Source: Janthinobacterium sp. TND4EL3 (GTDB lineage: Bacteria > Pseudomonadota > Gammaproteobacteria > Burkholderiales > Burkholderiaceae_D). Taken from it: a DNA stretch of 64,000 nucleotides. Below the pieces are notes generated by a model. It saw only the letters and a list, made by a program, of their open reading frames with translations, was not told where the DNA came from and searched no databases. The stretch is taken from NCBI RefSeq assembly GCF_900156175.1, contig NZ_FTMV01000003.1, positions 1 to 64,000 of the forward strand, read 5' to 3'. This document shows, one piece after another, positions 1 through 8,106 of this stretch; the stretch's first letter is position 1, and each line of letters begins with the position of its first letter. The translations under genes and the position numbers were made by a program.

Positions 1-329
1 TGGCTAGCGTTTAAGAATTAGGTGCTATGCCTTCACCACCGTTGGCTAGGCTGCCACGCTCCGGTATGGGGGCTGGCAACGGCAGCTTTGGGGCGAAAGC
101 AGACGGTGCCATTGAGGTAAAGCGCCGCCGCTAGCCCAGTTTTGCTCCATGGTTCCTGGCATATGAGAACCCGATGGGTCGTGGCAGGGGGCTGGGCGGG
201 GCGGCCCTTGTCGCCGCTGTAGCAGTCGCCCGACTGATACAGCATGTGCCTGTACGCGCCGCCTTGTGCCTTGTCGCTGCCGTGCCGCGCTTCTAGACTG
301 GGGCCTTCTCCACGCTGCGACTGCCTGCC
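1..329. other. Left-edge region, no gene supported
   Basis: I see no convincing gene here. The only open frame of any length is a 70-codon reverse frame with no ribosome binding site and a composition that resembles no known protein. The region should contain the promoter of the downstream exporter gene, but I cannot point to a clear -35/-10 pair. Confidence 0.4.
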
Positions 330-914
330 ATGACCGAACTCCTGCCCCTGATGAGCTATTGCTTTGTAATGTCCGCCACGCCCGGGCCGAACAACGTCAT
401 GCTGGCCACCACCGGCGCCAATTTCGGCTATCGGGGGGCGCTGCCGGTCATCCTCGGCATCCAGGCCGGCATCTTCGTGCAGACCATGCTCATGTGCGTG
501 GGGCTGGGCAGCGTGTTCGTTGCCTACCCGATGGCGCAGCAGCTGCTGCGCATCGCGGGCGCGCTGTACCTGATGTTCTTGGCCTGGAAGCTGGCCGGCG
601 CCTCGGTGGCGGGAAGCAGCGCGCCGAAGGCCGTGTCCTTGGCGCAGGCGGCGCTGTTTCAGGCGCTGAACCCGAAGAGCTGGCTCAAGGCGATCACCAT
701 GGCGTCGGTCTTCATGCCTGCGCAGGGCAACATGCTCGCCAGCGCGTTGCTGGTGTCCGTGGTCGGCACCGTGGTGGGCATGCCGTGCAACGCCCTGTGG
801 GCGCTGTTCGGCGTGTCGATCCGCAGCGTGCTGAAAGCGCCGCGCAACCAGCGCATCTTCAATCTGTCGATGGGCGCCATCCTGCTGGTCCTCGCCGTGA
901 TGTTTTTACGCTAG
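330..914 (+). CDS. LysE/RhtB family amino-acid exporter
   Basis: This 194-residue protein is an inner-membrane exporter of the LysE/RhtB family, which pumps amino acids or related metabolites out of the cell. The N-terminal signature SATPGPNNVM (residues 15-24) and the central FQALNPKSWL (about 110-119) are hallmarks of the family. The rest is about six hydrophobic segments, and the length is normal for the family. The ATG at 330 begins directly at the first membrane segment. The MocR-type regulator gene starts 9 nt after the stop, so the two are probably one transcript and the exporter's substrate may be connected with the regulator's PLP-dependent ligand. The substrate cannot be read from the sequence. 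Confidence 0.9.
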   Translation: MTELLPLMSYCFVMSATPGPNNVMLATTGANFGYRGALPVILGIQAGIFVQTMLMCVGLGSVFVAYPMAQQLLRIAGALYLMFLAWKLAGASVAGSSAPKAVSLAQAALFQALNPKSWLKAITMASVFMPAQGNMLASALLVSVVGTVVGMPCNALWALFGVSIRSVLKAPRNQRIFNLSMGAILLVLAVMFLR

Positions 915-923
915 ACTTGCGCC

Positions 924-2390
924 ATGTTCGCCATCGACCGCTCTTCCCCCATCGCCCTCTTCAAGCAGATCGAGGCCGCCTTGCGCCAGCAGATCGCGCA
1001 ACGCATCCTGCCTGGCGGGACCAGGCTGCCGTCGATCCGCCAGCTCGCCACGCAACTGGCCGTGAGCACCAACACCGTGGTGGTCGCGTATGACCGGCTG
1101 GTGGCCGCCGGCGTCATCGATACGCATGGCACGACCGGTTTCTTCGTCTGTTCACCTGCCGACCCCAGCCGCGCCATTCCCGACGAGGTGGCGCTGGAAG
1201 CGGGCCAGGAGCAGGAGCCGGTCTGGCTGAGCCAGCAAGTGAACGACCAGCGGCCGGGGGTGCTGCTGGCCAGCAGCGGCGCCTTGCCGCCCACCTGGCT
1301 GCAGGACGCGCTGCCGGCGGCGGCCGTGCAACGGGGCCTGGCGCGCAGCGCGGCCGGCATGGCTTCGCGCTGTCCGCCGCAAGGGCTGGCCGAACTGCGC
1401 GAGCAGATCGCGCTGCTGCTCCGCGGCATCGGCATCGCGGCGGACGCCGGCCACATCCTCACCACGTTCGGCGGCACCCATGCCATCGACCTGATCTGCC
1501 GCACCTTCCTGCAGCCCGGCGATACGGTGCTGGTGGAAGACCCCGGATACTTCCTGATGTTCGGCAGGCTGCGCCAGGACGGCGTGCGCCTGGTGCCCAT
1601 CCGGCGCCGCCCCGACGGCCTTGACCTGGACGAGCTGGAAGCGGCTTGCCGCGCGCACCGTCCGCGCCTGCTGTTCATGCAGACGGCCCTGCACAATCCT
1701 ACCGGGTGGAGCAGCAGCGCCGCCAACCTGCACAAGGTGCTGATCATGGCGCAGCAGCATGGCTTCCTGATCGCCGAAGACGACGTGCACGGCCATTTCC
1801 AGCCGGGCCACAGCACGCGGCTGGCATCGCTGTCCGGACTGGACGGCGTGATCTACTATTCCAGCCTGTGCAAGGCGCTGAGTCCGGCCCTGCGCATGGG
1901 CTACCTGGCCGCGGCGCCGGCCCTGCTCAAGCCCTTGATGCGCAGCAAGATCCATTCCATCATGACGTTGCCTGCGCTCAACGAATACGTGCTGCTGGAA
2001 GTACTCAAGGCCGGCAACCTGCGCAAGCACCTGGAGCGGCTGCAACGCAAGATCATGGTGGCGCGCAACGCCAGCACGCGACAGCTGAGCGCGGCGGGCG
2101 TGCTGTTCGAGCAGCCCGGCGATGCGGGCATTTTCCTGTGGGGCTCCATGCCCGAAGGGCTGGACGTGGACTTGCTGGTGCAGGACGCCTACCGCAACAA
2201 GATACTGCTGATGCGCGGCGCCGCGTTCTCGGCCAACGACACGCCCGACCGGCACATCCGCTTCAACGTCGCCTTCAGCCAGCATCCGCGCGTGAGCGCC
2301 TACCTGGAAGAGCGCCTGCGCGCCGTGGCTGGCGCGCGCTCAAGCCTGGCCCGCGCCAGCGCCGCCGCCGGCATCGTGGGCAAGTCCTGA
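924..2390 (+). CDS. MocR/PdxR-type regulator (GntR HTH + aminotransferase fold)
   Basis: This 488-residue chimeric transcription factor has an N-terminal GntR winged helix (about residues 1-75, with a LPSIRQLATQLAVS recognition region) joined to a fold-type-I aminotransferase domain (about 120-465). The PLP lysine is K317 in the segment SLCKALSPALRMGYL, and the upstream DDVHGHF and HNPTGWS motifs are typical of the aminotransferase fold. MocR proteins sense PLP, amino acids or aminated ligands and usually control a neighbouring metabolic or transport gene. The LysE-type exporter ends 9 nt upstream and is the obvious target candidate. Whether it is an activator or repressor cannot be told from sequence. 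Confidence 0.93.
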   Translation: MFAIDRSSPIALFKQIEAALRQQIAQRILPGGTRLPSIRQLATQLAVSTNTVVVAYDRLVAAGVIDTHGTTGFFVCSPADPSRAIPDEVALEAGQEQEPVWLSQQVNDQRPGVLLASSGALPPTWLQDALPAAAVQRGLARSAAGMASRCPPQGLAELREQIALLLRGIGIAADAGHILTTFGGTHAIDLICRTFLQPGDTVLVEDPGYFLMFGRLRQDGVRLVPIRRRPDGLDLDELEAACRAHRPRLLFMQTALHNPTGWSSSAANLHKVLIMAQQHGFLIAEDDVHGHFQPGHSTRLASLSGLDGVIYYSSLCKALSPALRMGYLAAAPALLKPLMRSKIHSIMTLPALNEYVLLEVLKAGNLRKHLERLQRKIMVARNASTRQLSAAGVLFEQPGDAGIFLWGSMPEGLDVDLLVQDAYRNKILLMRGAAFSANDTPDRHIRFNVAFSQHPRVSAYLEERLRAVAGARSSLARASAAAGIVGKS

Positions 2391-2420
2391 GCACCGGCCG
2401 GGGCGGTTCAGCCATCGTGC

Positions 2421-3284
2421 CTAGTTTTTCGTGCGCACCTGGCGCACGTGGTTTTCCAGTTCGCTGAACGAGGGGCGTTCGGTGGCGGAAATGACCTTGC
2501 GGCCGAATTCCACGGCCAGCGCCGGGGCATAGCCGTTCAGGCTGGCCAACAAGGTTACTTTCACGCACTGGTACATCTTCGCCGTTTCATGGTGCTTGCG
2601 GCGCAGCAAGCTCGCCAGCGGCGCGATAAAGCCGTAGGCCAGCAAGATGCCGATGAAGGTGCCCACCAGCGCCTGCGCGATCAGCACGCCCAGCTCGGCC
2701 GGCGGCAAGCCCACGGAGGCCATCGTATGTACCACGCCCATCACGGCGGCCACGATGCCGAAGGCGGGCATGGCGTCGGCCAGCTGCGAAATCGTCTGGA
2801 TCGGCATTTCCGCATCCTCGTGGTGCGTCTCGATCTCGTTATCCATCAGGTTTTCGATCTGGTAGGCGTCCATATTGCCCGACACCATCAGGCGCAGATA
2901 ATCGGTGATGAATTCCAGGATGTGCTCGTCGCCGAGCGTGTACGGGTATTTCACGAAGATGGCGCTGCGGTAGGGGTCGTCGATATCGTCCTCGACCGAC
3001 ATCAGGCCTTCCTTGCGGATCTTGCTGAGGATTTCGTACATCAGCCCCATCAGCTCCATGTAGCGCGCCTTCGTGTACTGCGAACCGTGGAACAGGGTGG
3101 GGATGGCGGCGAACGTGGCGCGGATGGCCTTGGCGTCGTTGCCGACAAAGAAGGTGCCCAGCGCGGCGCCGCCGATCATCAGCAGTTCCAGCGGCTGGAA
3201 CAGGGCTGCCAGGTGCCCGCCCTGCATGGCGAAGCCGCCGAAGACGGAAAACAGCACGACGAGAAATCCGAGTATGACTAGCAA
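2421..3284 (-). CDS. motA: MotA-type flagellar stator subunit, orphan copy
   Basis: The 287-residue product is a MotA-family inner-membrane stator protein, which with MotB forms the proton channel that drives the flagellar motor. The family signature MPAFGIVAAVMGVVHTMAS (central) and the proline-containing LLAYGFIAPLASLL carry the two conserved channel prolines. The length matches E. coli MotA (295). The start is a TTG at 3284, chosen because a perfect AAGGAG (3290-3295) lies 6-7 nt upstream and the first membrane segment (LVILGFLVVLFSVFGGFAM) follows at once. MotB is normally the next gene, but here the downstream neighbour is on the other strand, so the partner must be elsewhere. Confidence 0.9.
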   Translation of the reverse strand: MLVILGFLVVLFSVFGGFAMQGGHLAALFQPLELLMIGGAALGTFFVGNDAKAIRATFAAIPTLFHGSQYTKARYMELMGLMYEILSKIRKEGLMSVEDDIDDPYRSAIFVKYPYTLGDEHILEFITDYLRLMVSGNMDAYQIENLMDNEIETHHEDAEMPIQTISQLADAMPAFGIVAAVMGVVHTMASVGLPPAELGVLIAQALVGTFIGILLAYGFIAPLASLLRRKHHETAKMYQCVKVTLLASLNGYAPALAVEFGRKVISATERPSFSELENHVRQVRTKN

Positions 3285-3326
3285 AACTTACTCCTTCATA
3301 ATATTGCCATATCGCAATATTGTAGT

Positions 3327-4247
3327 TTAACCCGATTTGCCCGTATTGGCCGAGTCCGGCTGCAGCTGCTGGCCGAGAAAATTGATAAAAGCGCGCACTT
3401 TGGCGGGCAGCTGGTGGCGGCTCGGGTAGTAGGCGTACAGGTCGGCCGGCGCCAGCGTGTAGTCGGGCAGCACCACGCGCAGGCGACCGCTGTCGAGGTA
3501 GCGGGCCAGGTCCCATTCCGAGCGCAGCAGGATGCCGTGGCCGTCCAGGGCCCAGCCCAGCACGACGTCGCCATCGTTGCTGGCCACCGTGCCGCGCACC
3601 TTCACCGTGTGGGTGGCGCGGCCACGGCTCAAACGCCAGATGCCGTAGGCGTCGTCGTTCTGCCGGTGCACGATGCAGCGGTGCCGGGCCAGCTCATCAG
3701 GCGTTTGCGGCGTGCCGTGCGCCTGCAGATAGGCGGGCGAGGCGCACAGGAAGCGCCGGTTCGACATGATTCTGCGCGCCGACAAGCGCGTGTCGGGCAA
3801 GTCGCCGAAGCGGATGCCCAGGTCATACGCCTGTTCGACCAGGTTGATGGGGCTGTCCGTCAGCTGCAGCTGCACTTCCAGCTGCGGGTGGCGCAGGGCG
3901 AATTGCGACAGCAGGGGCGCGATCACCGTGCGCCCGAAGCCCAGGGTGGCGTTGACGCGCAGCAAACCCTTCGGTTCGGCGCTGCCGCTGGCCAGCGATT
4001 CTTCCATGGCGCGGATGTCGTCGAGGATCTGCCGCGCCTGCTGCAGATAGCTTTCGCCGTCGCCCGTCAGGCTGATGCGCCGCGTGCTGCGGTTGAGCAG
4101 GCGCACGCCCAGGCGCTGTTCCATCAGCATCAATCGCTTGCTGACGGCGGGCGGCGTGATGCCCAGCTCGCGCGCCGTGGCCGACAGGCTGCCCAGCTTG
4201 GCCAGCAGCACAAAGAAGGCCATTTCCGTGGTGGCGTCGCTTTTCAT
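3327..4247 (-). CDS. LysR family transcriptional regulator
   Basis: This 306-residue LysR-type regulator has an N-terminal winged helix (about residues 8-66, ARELGITPPAVSKRLMLMEQRLG) and a C-terminal periplasmic-binding-like effector domain. It has the usual length. It is transcribed divergently from the enolase-superfamily dehydratase gene, with about 99 bp between the two start codons. In this family that arrangement usually means the regulator controls the divergent gene in response to its substrate. A hydroxy-acid such as a tartrate isomer is the natural guess for the ligand, but this is inference. Confidence 0.92.
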   Translation of the reverse strand: MKSDATTEMAFFVLLAKLGSLSATARELGITPPAVSKRLMLMEQRLGVRLLNRSTRRISLTGDGESYLQQARQILDDIRAMEESLASGSAEPKGLLRVNATLGFGRTVIAPLLSQFALRHPQLEVQLQLTDSPINLVEQAYDLGIRFGDLPDTRLSARRIMSNRRFLCASPAYLQAHGTPQTPDELARHRCIVHRQNDDAYGIWRLSRGRATHTVKVRGTVASNDGDVVLGWALDGHGILLRSEWDLARYLDSGRLRVVLPDYTLAPADLYAYYPSRHQLPAKVRAFINFLGQQLQPDSANTGKSG

Positions 4248-4346
4248 TATGAACTTTAAGTGAAGAATGGTTTAAATTGTAGTCGATTATACGACTCCCA
4301 TTCGCGGGTAAGCTGGCGTTATTGTTTTCACCCCCAGGAGATCCCC
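4248..4346. promoter_or_regulatory. Divergent promoter region, LysR gene / dehydratase gene
   Basis: The 99-bp intergenic region is the only AT-rich stretch nearby. It holds an imperfect dyad with arms TTTAA (4255-4259) and TTAAA (4272-4276), which could be a LysR-type operator. CCAGGAG (4334-4340), 6 nt before the ATG at 4347, is the ribosome binding site that fixes the dehydratase start. The operator is a weak call based on position and symmetry only. Confidence 0.35.
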
Positions 4347-5516
4347 ATGAACATCGTTGAAATCCGCGAAAAGACCATCCCCATCTCTTCCCCCATCCGC
4401 AACGCCTACATCGATTTCACGAAGATGACCTTGAGCCTGGTGGCCGTCATCACGGACGTGATGCGCGACGGCAAGCCCGTCGTCGGCTACGGCTTCAATT
4501 CGAATGGCCGCTACGGCCAGGGCATGCTGATGCGAGAGCGCTTCATTCCCCGCATCCTCGATGCCGATCCGGCCAGTCTCGTGACGGACGACGGCGCCAA
4601 CCTCGATCCGCACAAGGTGTGGGACTGCATGTACACCAATGAAAAGCCGGGCGGCCACGGCGAACGCTCGGTGGCCATCGGCACCATCGACATGGCCATC
4701 TGGGATGCCGTGGCGAAGATCGAGAACAAACCGCTGTTCCAGCTGCTGGCCGAACGCCACGGCACGGGCGCGCCGGACAAACAGGTGTTCGTGTATGCGG
4801 CGGGCGGCTATTACTACCCGGGCCAGAGCCTGTCCGCCCTGCAGGACGAGATGCGCAGCTATGTCGACCGCGGCTACACGGTGGTCAAGAAAAAAATCGG
4901 CGGCGCCTCGCTGGACGAGGATTTGCGCCGCATCGACGCCATCATGGAAGTGCTGCAGGATGGGCAGAAGCTGTGCGTGGATGCGAACGGGCGCTTCGAC
5001 CTCGATACCTCGATCACCTACGCCAAGGCGCTGCGCCAGTACGATCTGTTCTGGTATGAAGAGGCGGGCGACCCGCTCGACTTCGAGCTGCAGGCCACCC
5101 TGCGCAGCTACTACGACAAGCCGATGGCGACGGGCGAAAACCTGTTTTCCATGCAGGATGCGCGCAACCTGATCCGCTATGGCGGCATGCGCGCCGACCG
5201 CGACTGGCTGCAGTTCGACTGCGCCCTCAGCTACGGCCTGGTGGAATACCTGCGCACCCTGGACATGCTGCACCAGCACGGCTGGTCGCGCAGCCGCTGC
5301 ATCCCGCACGGCGGCCACCAGATGTCGCTGAATATCGCGGCGGGCCTGGGCCTGGGCGGCAATGAATCGTATCCGGATTTATTCCAGCCCTTCGGCGGCT
5401 TCCCCGACGGCGTGCGCGTGGAAAACGGCCATATCACGATGCCGGAGCTGGTCGGTATCGGCTTCGAGGGCAAGGCGAATTTGTATGCGGAAATGCGCGC
5501 GCTCAGTGAGCACTAA
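4347..5516 (+). CDS. Enolase-superfamily acid-sugar dehydratase, D-tartrate dehydratase-like
   Basis: The 389-residue enzyme belongs to the mandelate racemase/enolase superfamily, which abstracts an alpha-proton from a carboxylate bound to Mg2+. Visible catalytic features are KKK at 181-183, the metal ligands D212 (VDANG), E238 (WYEE) and E264 (ATGENLF), and H321 in IPHGGHQM. These sit one residue before the positions I remember for the D(-)-tartrate dehydratase of Bradyrhizobium (K184, D213, E239, E265, H322), which also has 389 residues. D-tartrate dehydration to oxaloacetate is therefore the best guess. The ATG at 4347 has a good ribosome site; the frame is open 29 codons further upstream without one. 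The divergent LysR gene is the likely regulator. Confidence 0.8.
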   Translation: MNIVEIREKTIPISSPIRNAYIDFTKMTLSLVAVITDVMRDGKPVVGYGFNSNGRYGQGMLMRERFIPRILDADPASLVTDDGANLDPHKVWDCMYTNEKPGGHGERSVAIGTIDMAIWDAVAKIENKPLFQLLAERHGTGAPDKQVFVYAAGGYYYPGQSLSALQDEMRSYVDRGYTVVKKKIGGASLDEDLRRIDAIMEVLQDGQKLCVDANGRFDLDTSITYAKALRQYDLFWYEEAGDPLDFELQATLRSYYDKPMATGENLFSMQDARNLIRYGGMRADRDWLQFDCALSYGLVEYLRTLDMLHQHGWSRSRCIPHGGHQMSLNIAAGLGLGGNESYPDLFQPFGGFPDGVRVENGHITMPELVGIGFEGKANLYAEMRALSEH

Positions 5517-5551
5517 TACGGGCCAGTAAGACTGGCCACCCGGAATAGCCA

Positions 5552-6148
5552 TCAAGCCGGATCGGCCGCCAATGAGGAAAGGAGGTCGGCGGTCGAGCGT
5601 ACCTTGCCCATGAAGGGGAAGATGTTCTTGATGGAAAATTCGTGCAAGTCGGCCCGCAGGCTGCTCATCGCATCTTCGGCAAAAACCACGGCGTAACCGA
5701 GATCGGTCGCGGCGCGCGCCGTCGATTCGATGCCGAAGTTGGTGGCGATTCCGGCCAAAACCAGGGTAGTGATGCCGCGGCGGCGCAACTGCTGTTCCAG
5801 GTCGGTGCCCTGGAAGGCGCCCCATTGGCGCTTGGCGATCACGATATCACTTTCCTGACAGCCCGCTTCCGGCACCAGGTCGGTTGCGTTCTCCGGCAGC
5901 GGTGGGGCTGATGCGGGGCGCGATAGCGCCACGTCGGCCGACAGGGGCAGCAATTCCTTGATCAGCACGCGGACGTACACCACGGTGCCGCCACGCTGGC
6001 GCATGGCCTCGGCCAGTTGTGCGCTATGGGCGACGACTTGTTGCGAGGAGTGGGGCGCCAGTTCCCGCGCTACATTGCTCTGCTGCAGATCGATCAGCAC
6101 CAGCGCGGTGATGGCTGGGTCAATCGAAATCGGGTTCATCGTAGTCAT
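5552..6148 (-). CDS. Isochorismatase-fold hydrolase
   Basis: The 198-residue product has the isochorismatase/cysteine-hydrolase fold: an early TALVLIDLQQ with the conserved aspartate, a KRQWGAFQGTDLEQQL segment with the conserved lysine, and TLVLAGIATNFGIESTAR. At the place where amidases of this fold have their nucleophilic cysteine this protein has glycine (ATNFG), as true isochorismatases do, so a cysteine amidase mechanism is unlikely. The ATG at 6148 is preferred because AGGA lies about 7 nt upstream; an in-frame ATG at 6172 lies inside the operator palindrome and has no ribosome site. It is divergent from a TetR gene that very probably represses it. Substrate unknown. Confidence 0.85.
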   Translation of the reverse strand: MTTMNPISIDPAITALVLIDLQQSNVARELAPHSSQQVVAHSAQLAEAMRQRGGTVVYVRVLIKELLPLSADVALSRPASAPPLPENATDLVPEAGCQESDIVIAKRQWGAFQGTDLEQQLRRRGITTLVLAGIATNFGIESTARAATDLGYAVVFAEDAMSSLRADLHEFSIKNIFPFMGKVRSTADLLSSLAADPA

Positions 6149-6164
6149 GTCAGTTCCTGTATGT

Positions 6165-6210
6165 GAGGACATCCTCAGATTATTATACGCTATAATCTGA
6201 GGATGTCCTC
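6165..6210. promoter_or_regulatory. 46-bp palindromic operator with back-to-back -10 boxes
   Basis: A perfect inverted repeat with 19-bp arms (6165-6183 and 6192-6210) and an 8-bp centre occupies the gap between the isochorismatase-fold gene and the tetR-type gene. A consensus TATAAT lies at 6191-6196 for the rightward gene and another at 6182-6187 on the other strand for the leftward gene, so a dimer or pair of dimers bound here would block both promoters. The ATG of the TetR gene (6203) lies inside the right arm, only 6 nt after its -10 box. This is as clear an autorepressor operator as one can see by eye. Confidence 0.85.
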
Positions 6211-6826
6211 AGATATCATTTCCGCATCAAAAACCGCCCGGCGCAGGCCGCAACAGCAGCGCGGCACCTTGCGCATGCAGACCATGCTGGACGCTGCCGC
6301 TGCCCTGATCGGCGAAGTCGGTTACGACGCCGCCACCATGACGGCGATCGCCGCCCGCTCCGCTTCGTCGATCGGCGCCGTCTACCAGTATTTCCCGAAC
6401 AAGGACGCCATCGTGCGTGCCTTGCGGGCACAGTATGGCGATGAGATGGAGCGTTTGTGGGATGGCTTGATCGCGCAGGCGGACCGGCTCAGCGTGCTGG
6501 CATTGTCCGAGCGCATCATCGATCTGATGGTAGGCTTCGCGATTGAACGGCCCGCCTATTTTGCCGTCCTGAATGCTTCGCTGAACTACCGTCGCGACGC
6601 AGACGCGCGCCAGCGCTTGCGTGAACGGTTCGGCCGCGCCTTTCAGCAAAAGCAGCCGGCGCTCACCGATGAGCAAGCCTTGCGTTTGGCTAATGTGGCG
6701 CTACAAGTGGTGAAGAGCCTGAACCCGTTGCTGTCGCAGGCTGAGCTTGCTGAACGGGCGCACTTAGTGGCGGAATTCAAGCTGGTGCTGTCCGGCTATT
6801 TGAGCAGCCGGTTGGCTATAGCCTAG
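6203..6826 (+). CDS. TetR/AcrR family regulator
   Basis: The 207-residue protein has an N-terminal TetR helix-turn-helix (about residues 28-68; MTAIAARSASSIGAVYQYF is the classical recognition segment ending in Y-x-Y-F) and a helical ligand-binding domain. The first 20 residues are basic. The ATG at 6203 is 6 nt downstream of a perfect TATAAT, so if the usual spacing holds the transcript starts at or next to the AUG and is leaderless. It overlaps the long operator and presumably represses itself and the divergent isochorismatase-fold gene. Its stop codon shares a CTAG with the stop of the convergent glyoxalase-fold gene. Confidence 0.92.
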   Translation: MSSDIISASKTARRRPQQQRGTLRMQTMLDAAAALIGEVGYDAATMTAIAARSASSIGAVYQYFPNKDAIVRALRAQYGDEMERLWDGLIAQADRLSVLALSERIIDLMVGFAIERPAYFAVLNASLNYRRDADARQRLRERFGRAFQQKQPALTDEQALRLANVALQVVKSLNPLLSQAELAERAHLVAEFKLVLSGYLSSRLAIA

Positions 6827-7176
6827 TTTTTTTGCCAGAAGCGCAGCCGGTTGCCGAACGGGTCCGCCACTTCGAGGATGCGGCCCCAGTCCTCGTCGCG
6901 GATGCCGGGCCGCGCATACGGGTAATCCCTGGCCTGCAGTTCCGCGTGCAGGGCGGCGACGTCATTGACAGGGATCAACAGCGCCGCCCCCGGCGTGGCG
7001 TCGCCGTAGTGCTCGGACAGGTGCAGCACCAGTTCGCCCCGCGTCACCTGCAGGTACAGCGGCGCCGCAGGCTCGAAGCGATGTTCCCAGTCCAGGGTAA
7101 AGCCGAGGAAGCCGAGGTAGAATTCGCGCGCCTTGTCTTCCGAGAAGATGCGCAGGATGGGGATGGCAGCATGCAT
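6823..7176 (-). CDS. Glyoxalase/bleomycin-resistance superfamily protein
   Basis: This 117-residue single-domain protein of the vicinal-oxygen-chelate fold begins AIPILRIFSEDKAREFY and ends with DPFGNRLRFW, both typical of the bleomycin-resistance-like branch. These proteins act as small metal-dependent enzymes or binding proteins and the substrate is not predictable. The ATG at 7176 fits the usual family N-terminus. An alternative ATG at 7209 has a better ribosome site (GAGG) and would add 11 residues and couple it to the membrane-protein gene that ends at 7217. The stop overlaps the stop of the TetR gene. Confidence 0.82.
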   Translation of the reverse strand: MHAAIPILRIFSEDKAREFYLGFLGFTLDWEHRFEPAAPLYLQVTRGELVLHLSEHYGDATPGAALLIPVNDVAALHAELQARDYPYARPGIRDEDWGRILEVADPFGNRLRFWQKN

Positions 7177-7216
7177 GGCGGTGCTTTCGACAGGTGGCGA
7201 TGCCGCCATTCTAGCC

Positions 7217-7921
7217 TCAGGCCGGCGCCAACCGCTTCGCGCGCGCGGCGGGGCTGGCCTTTTCCCAGCGGAACAGCCACATGATGACCAGCTTGGTCGC
7301 GGCGCTGACGCAGGCCAGCAGCAGTAATGGCCACCCCGTCGACAGGCCCATGACGCAGGCGAAGAAGATGGTGCTGGCATCCATCGCCAGGATGAACTGG
7401 CTCATTTTCAGGGACACGGCGCCCGTCCTGCCCGAGCGCCAGATCAGGCGGATCTGGTGCGCATAGCCCTGCGCCAGCAGCACGGTGACGGCGACGATCA
7501 GGCTTTGCGAGATCACGCGCTTTTCATCGCTGAACGTGGGGCCGAAGGCCAGCCCCGCCACGCCCCCGCCCAGCAGCAGCGCGCAGGCCAGCAGCGCATG
7601 GCGCGAGGCCAGGCTGCGGCGGTCGCGGTCGATTTCAAACAGGATGGCCAGTGCGATCAGGGACGCGACCAGGCGGGGCCAGACGATGTAGTGGTTGAAC
7701 GGCGTGATCGAATAGCCGTAGACGAAGAAGGCGCAGTAGGCGAGGAAGCTGACGGTGAACTGGTTGATCGACAAAATGTCCGTCGTCTGGCCGGCGCCGA
7801 TACCGGCATCGCGCTTGCGCCGCCAGATCTTTTGCAGCTGCGACCACAGGCCGTACAGGCTGACGACGATGAACAGGGAATTGAGGCTGCCGGCGAGGGC
7901 GTAGAGGGAAGGGGCTTGCAA
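7217..7921 (-). CDS. Seven-helix membrane protein with two PQ-loop/SWEET-like repeats
   Basis: The 234-residue protein is mostly hydrophobic with about seven membrane segments. Two parts look like a tandem repeat: one around LQKIWRRKRD...TDILSINQFTVSFLAY and one around AHQIRLIWRSGRTGAVSLKM. Each has a basic stretch, then LS or VSL, then a long helix, as in PQ-loop and SemiSWEET/SWEET proteins. I therefore suggest a PQ-loop-type transporter, with moderate certainty. The start is a TTG at 7921 because GGAG sits 6 nt upstream and no ATG is available. The glyoxalase-fold gene follows closely on the same strand. Confidence 0.65.
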   Translation of the reverse strand: MQAPSLYALAGSLNSLFIVVSLYGLWSQLQKIWRRKRDAGIGAGQTTDILSINQFTVSFLAYCAFFVYGYSITPFNHYIVWPRLVASLIALAILFEIDRDRRSLASRHALLACALLLGGGVAGLAFGPTFSDEKRVISQSLIVAVTVLLAQGYAHQIRLIWRSGRTGAVSLKMSQFILAMDASTIFFACVMGLSTGWPLLLLACVSAATKLVIMWLFRWEKASPAARAKRLAPA

Positions 7922-8106
7922 AGGTGTCTCCGGAAATCGGCAAGGCTGCGCTGCGGTGATAGTCGGCCTTGTCTATACATCTTATTTTTTTGCAACATGC
8001 TCTCATGAAATAAATTAGCAGGCAAGCAATAATTTCACGCACGGGCCTGTTGCAGCTGCACTTGCCCGGACGCACCTCATCCTGCGCTTGCCCTTATAAT
8101 CGGGGC

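Noticed and set aside
33..245. 70-codon reverse frame at the left edge
   Set aside because: No ribosome site, no recognisable protein features, and the upstream context is missing at the window edge.
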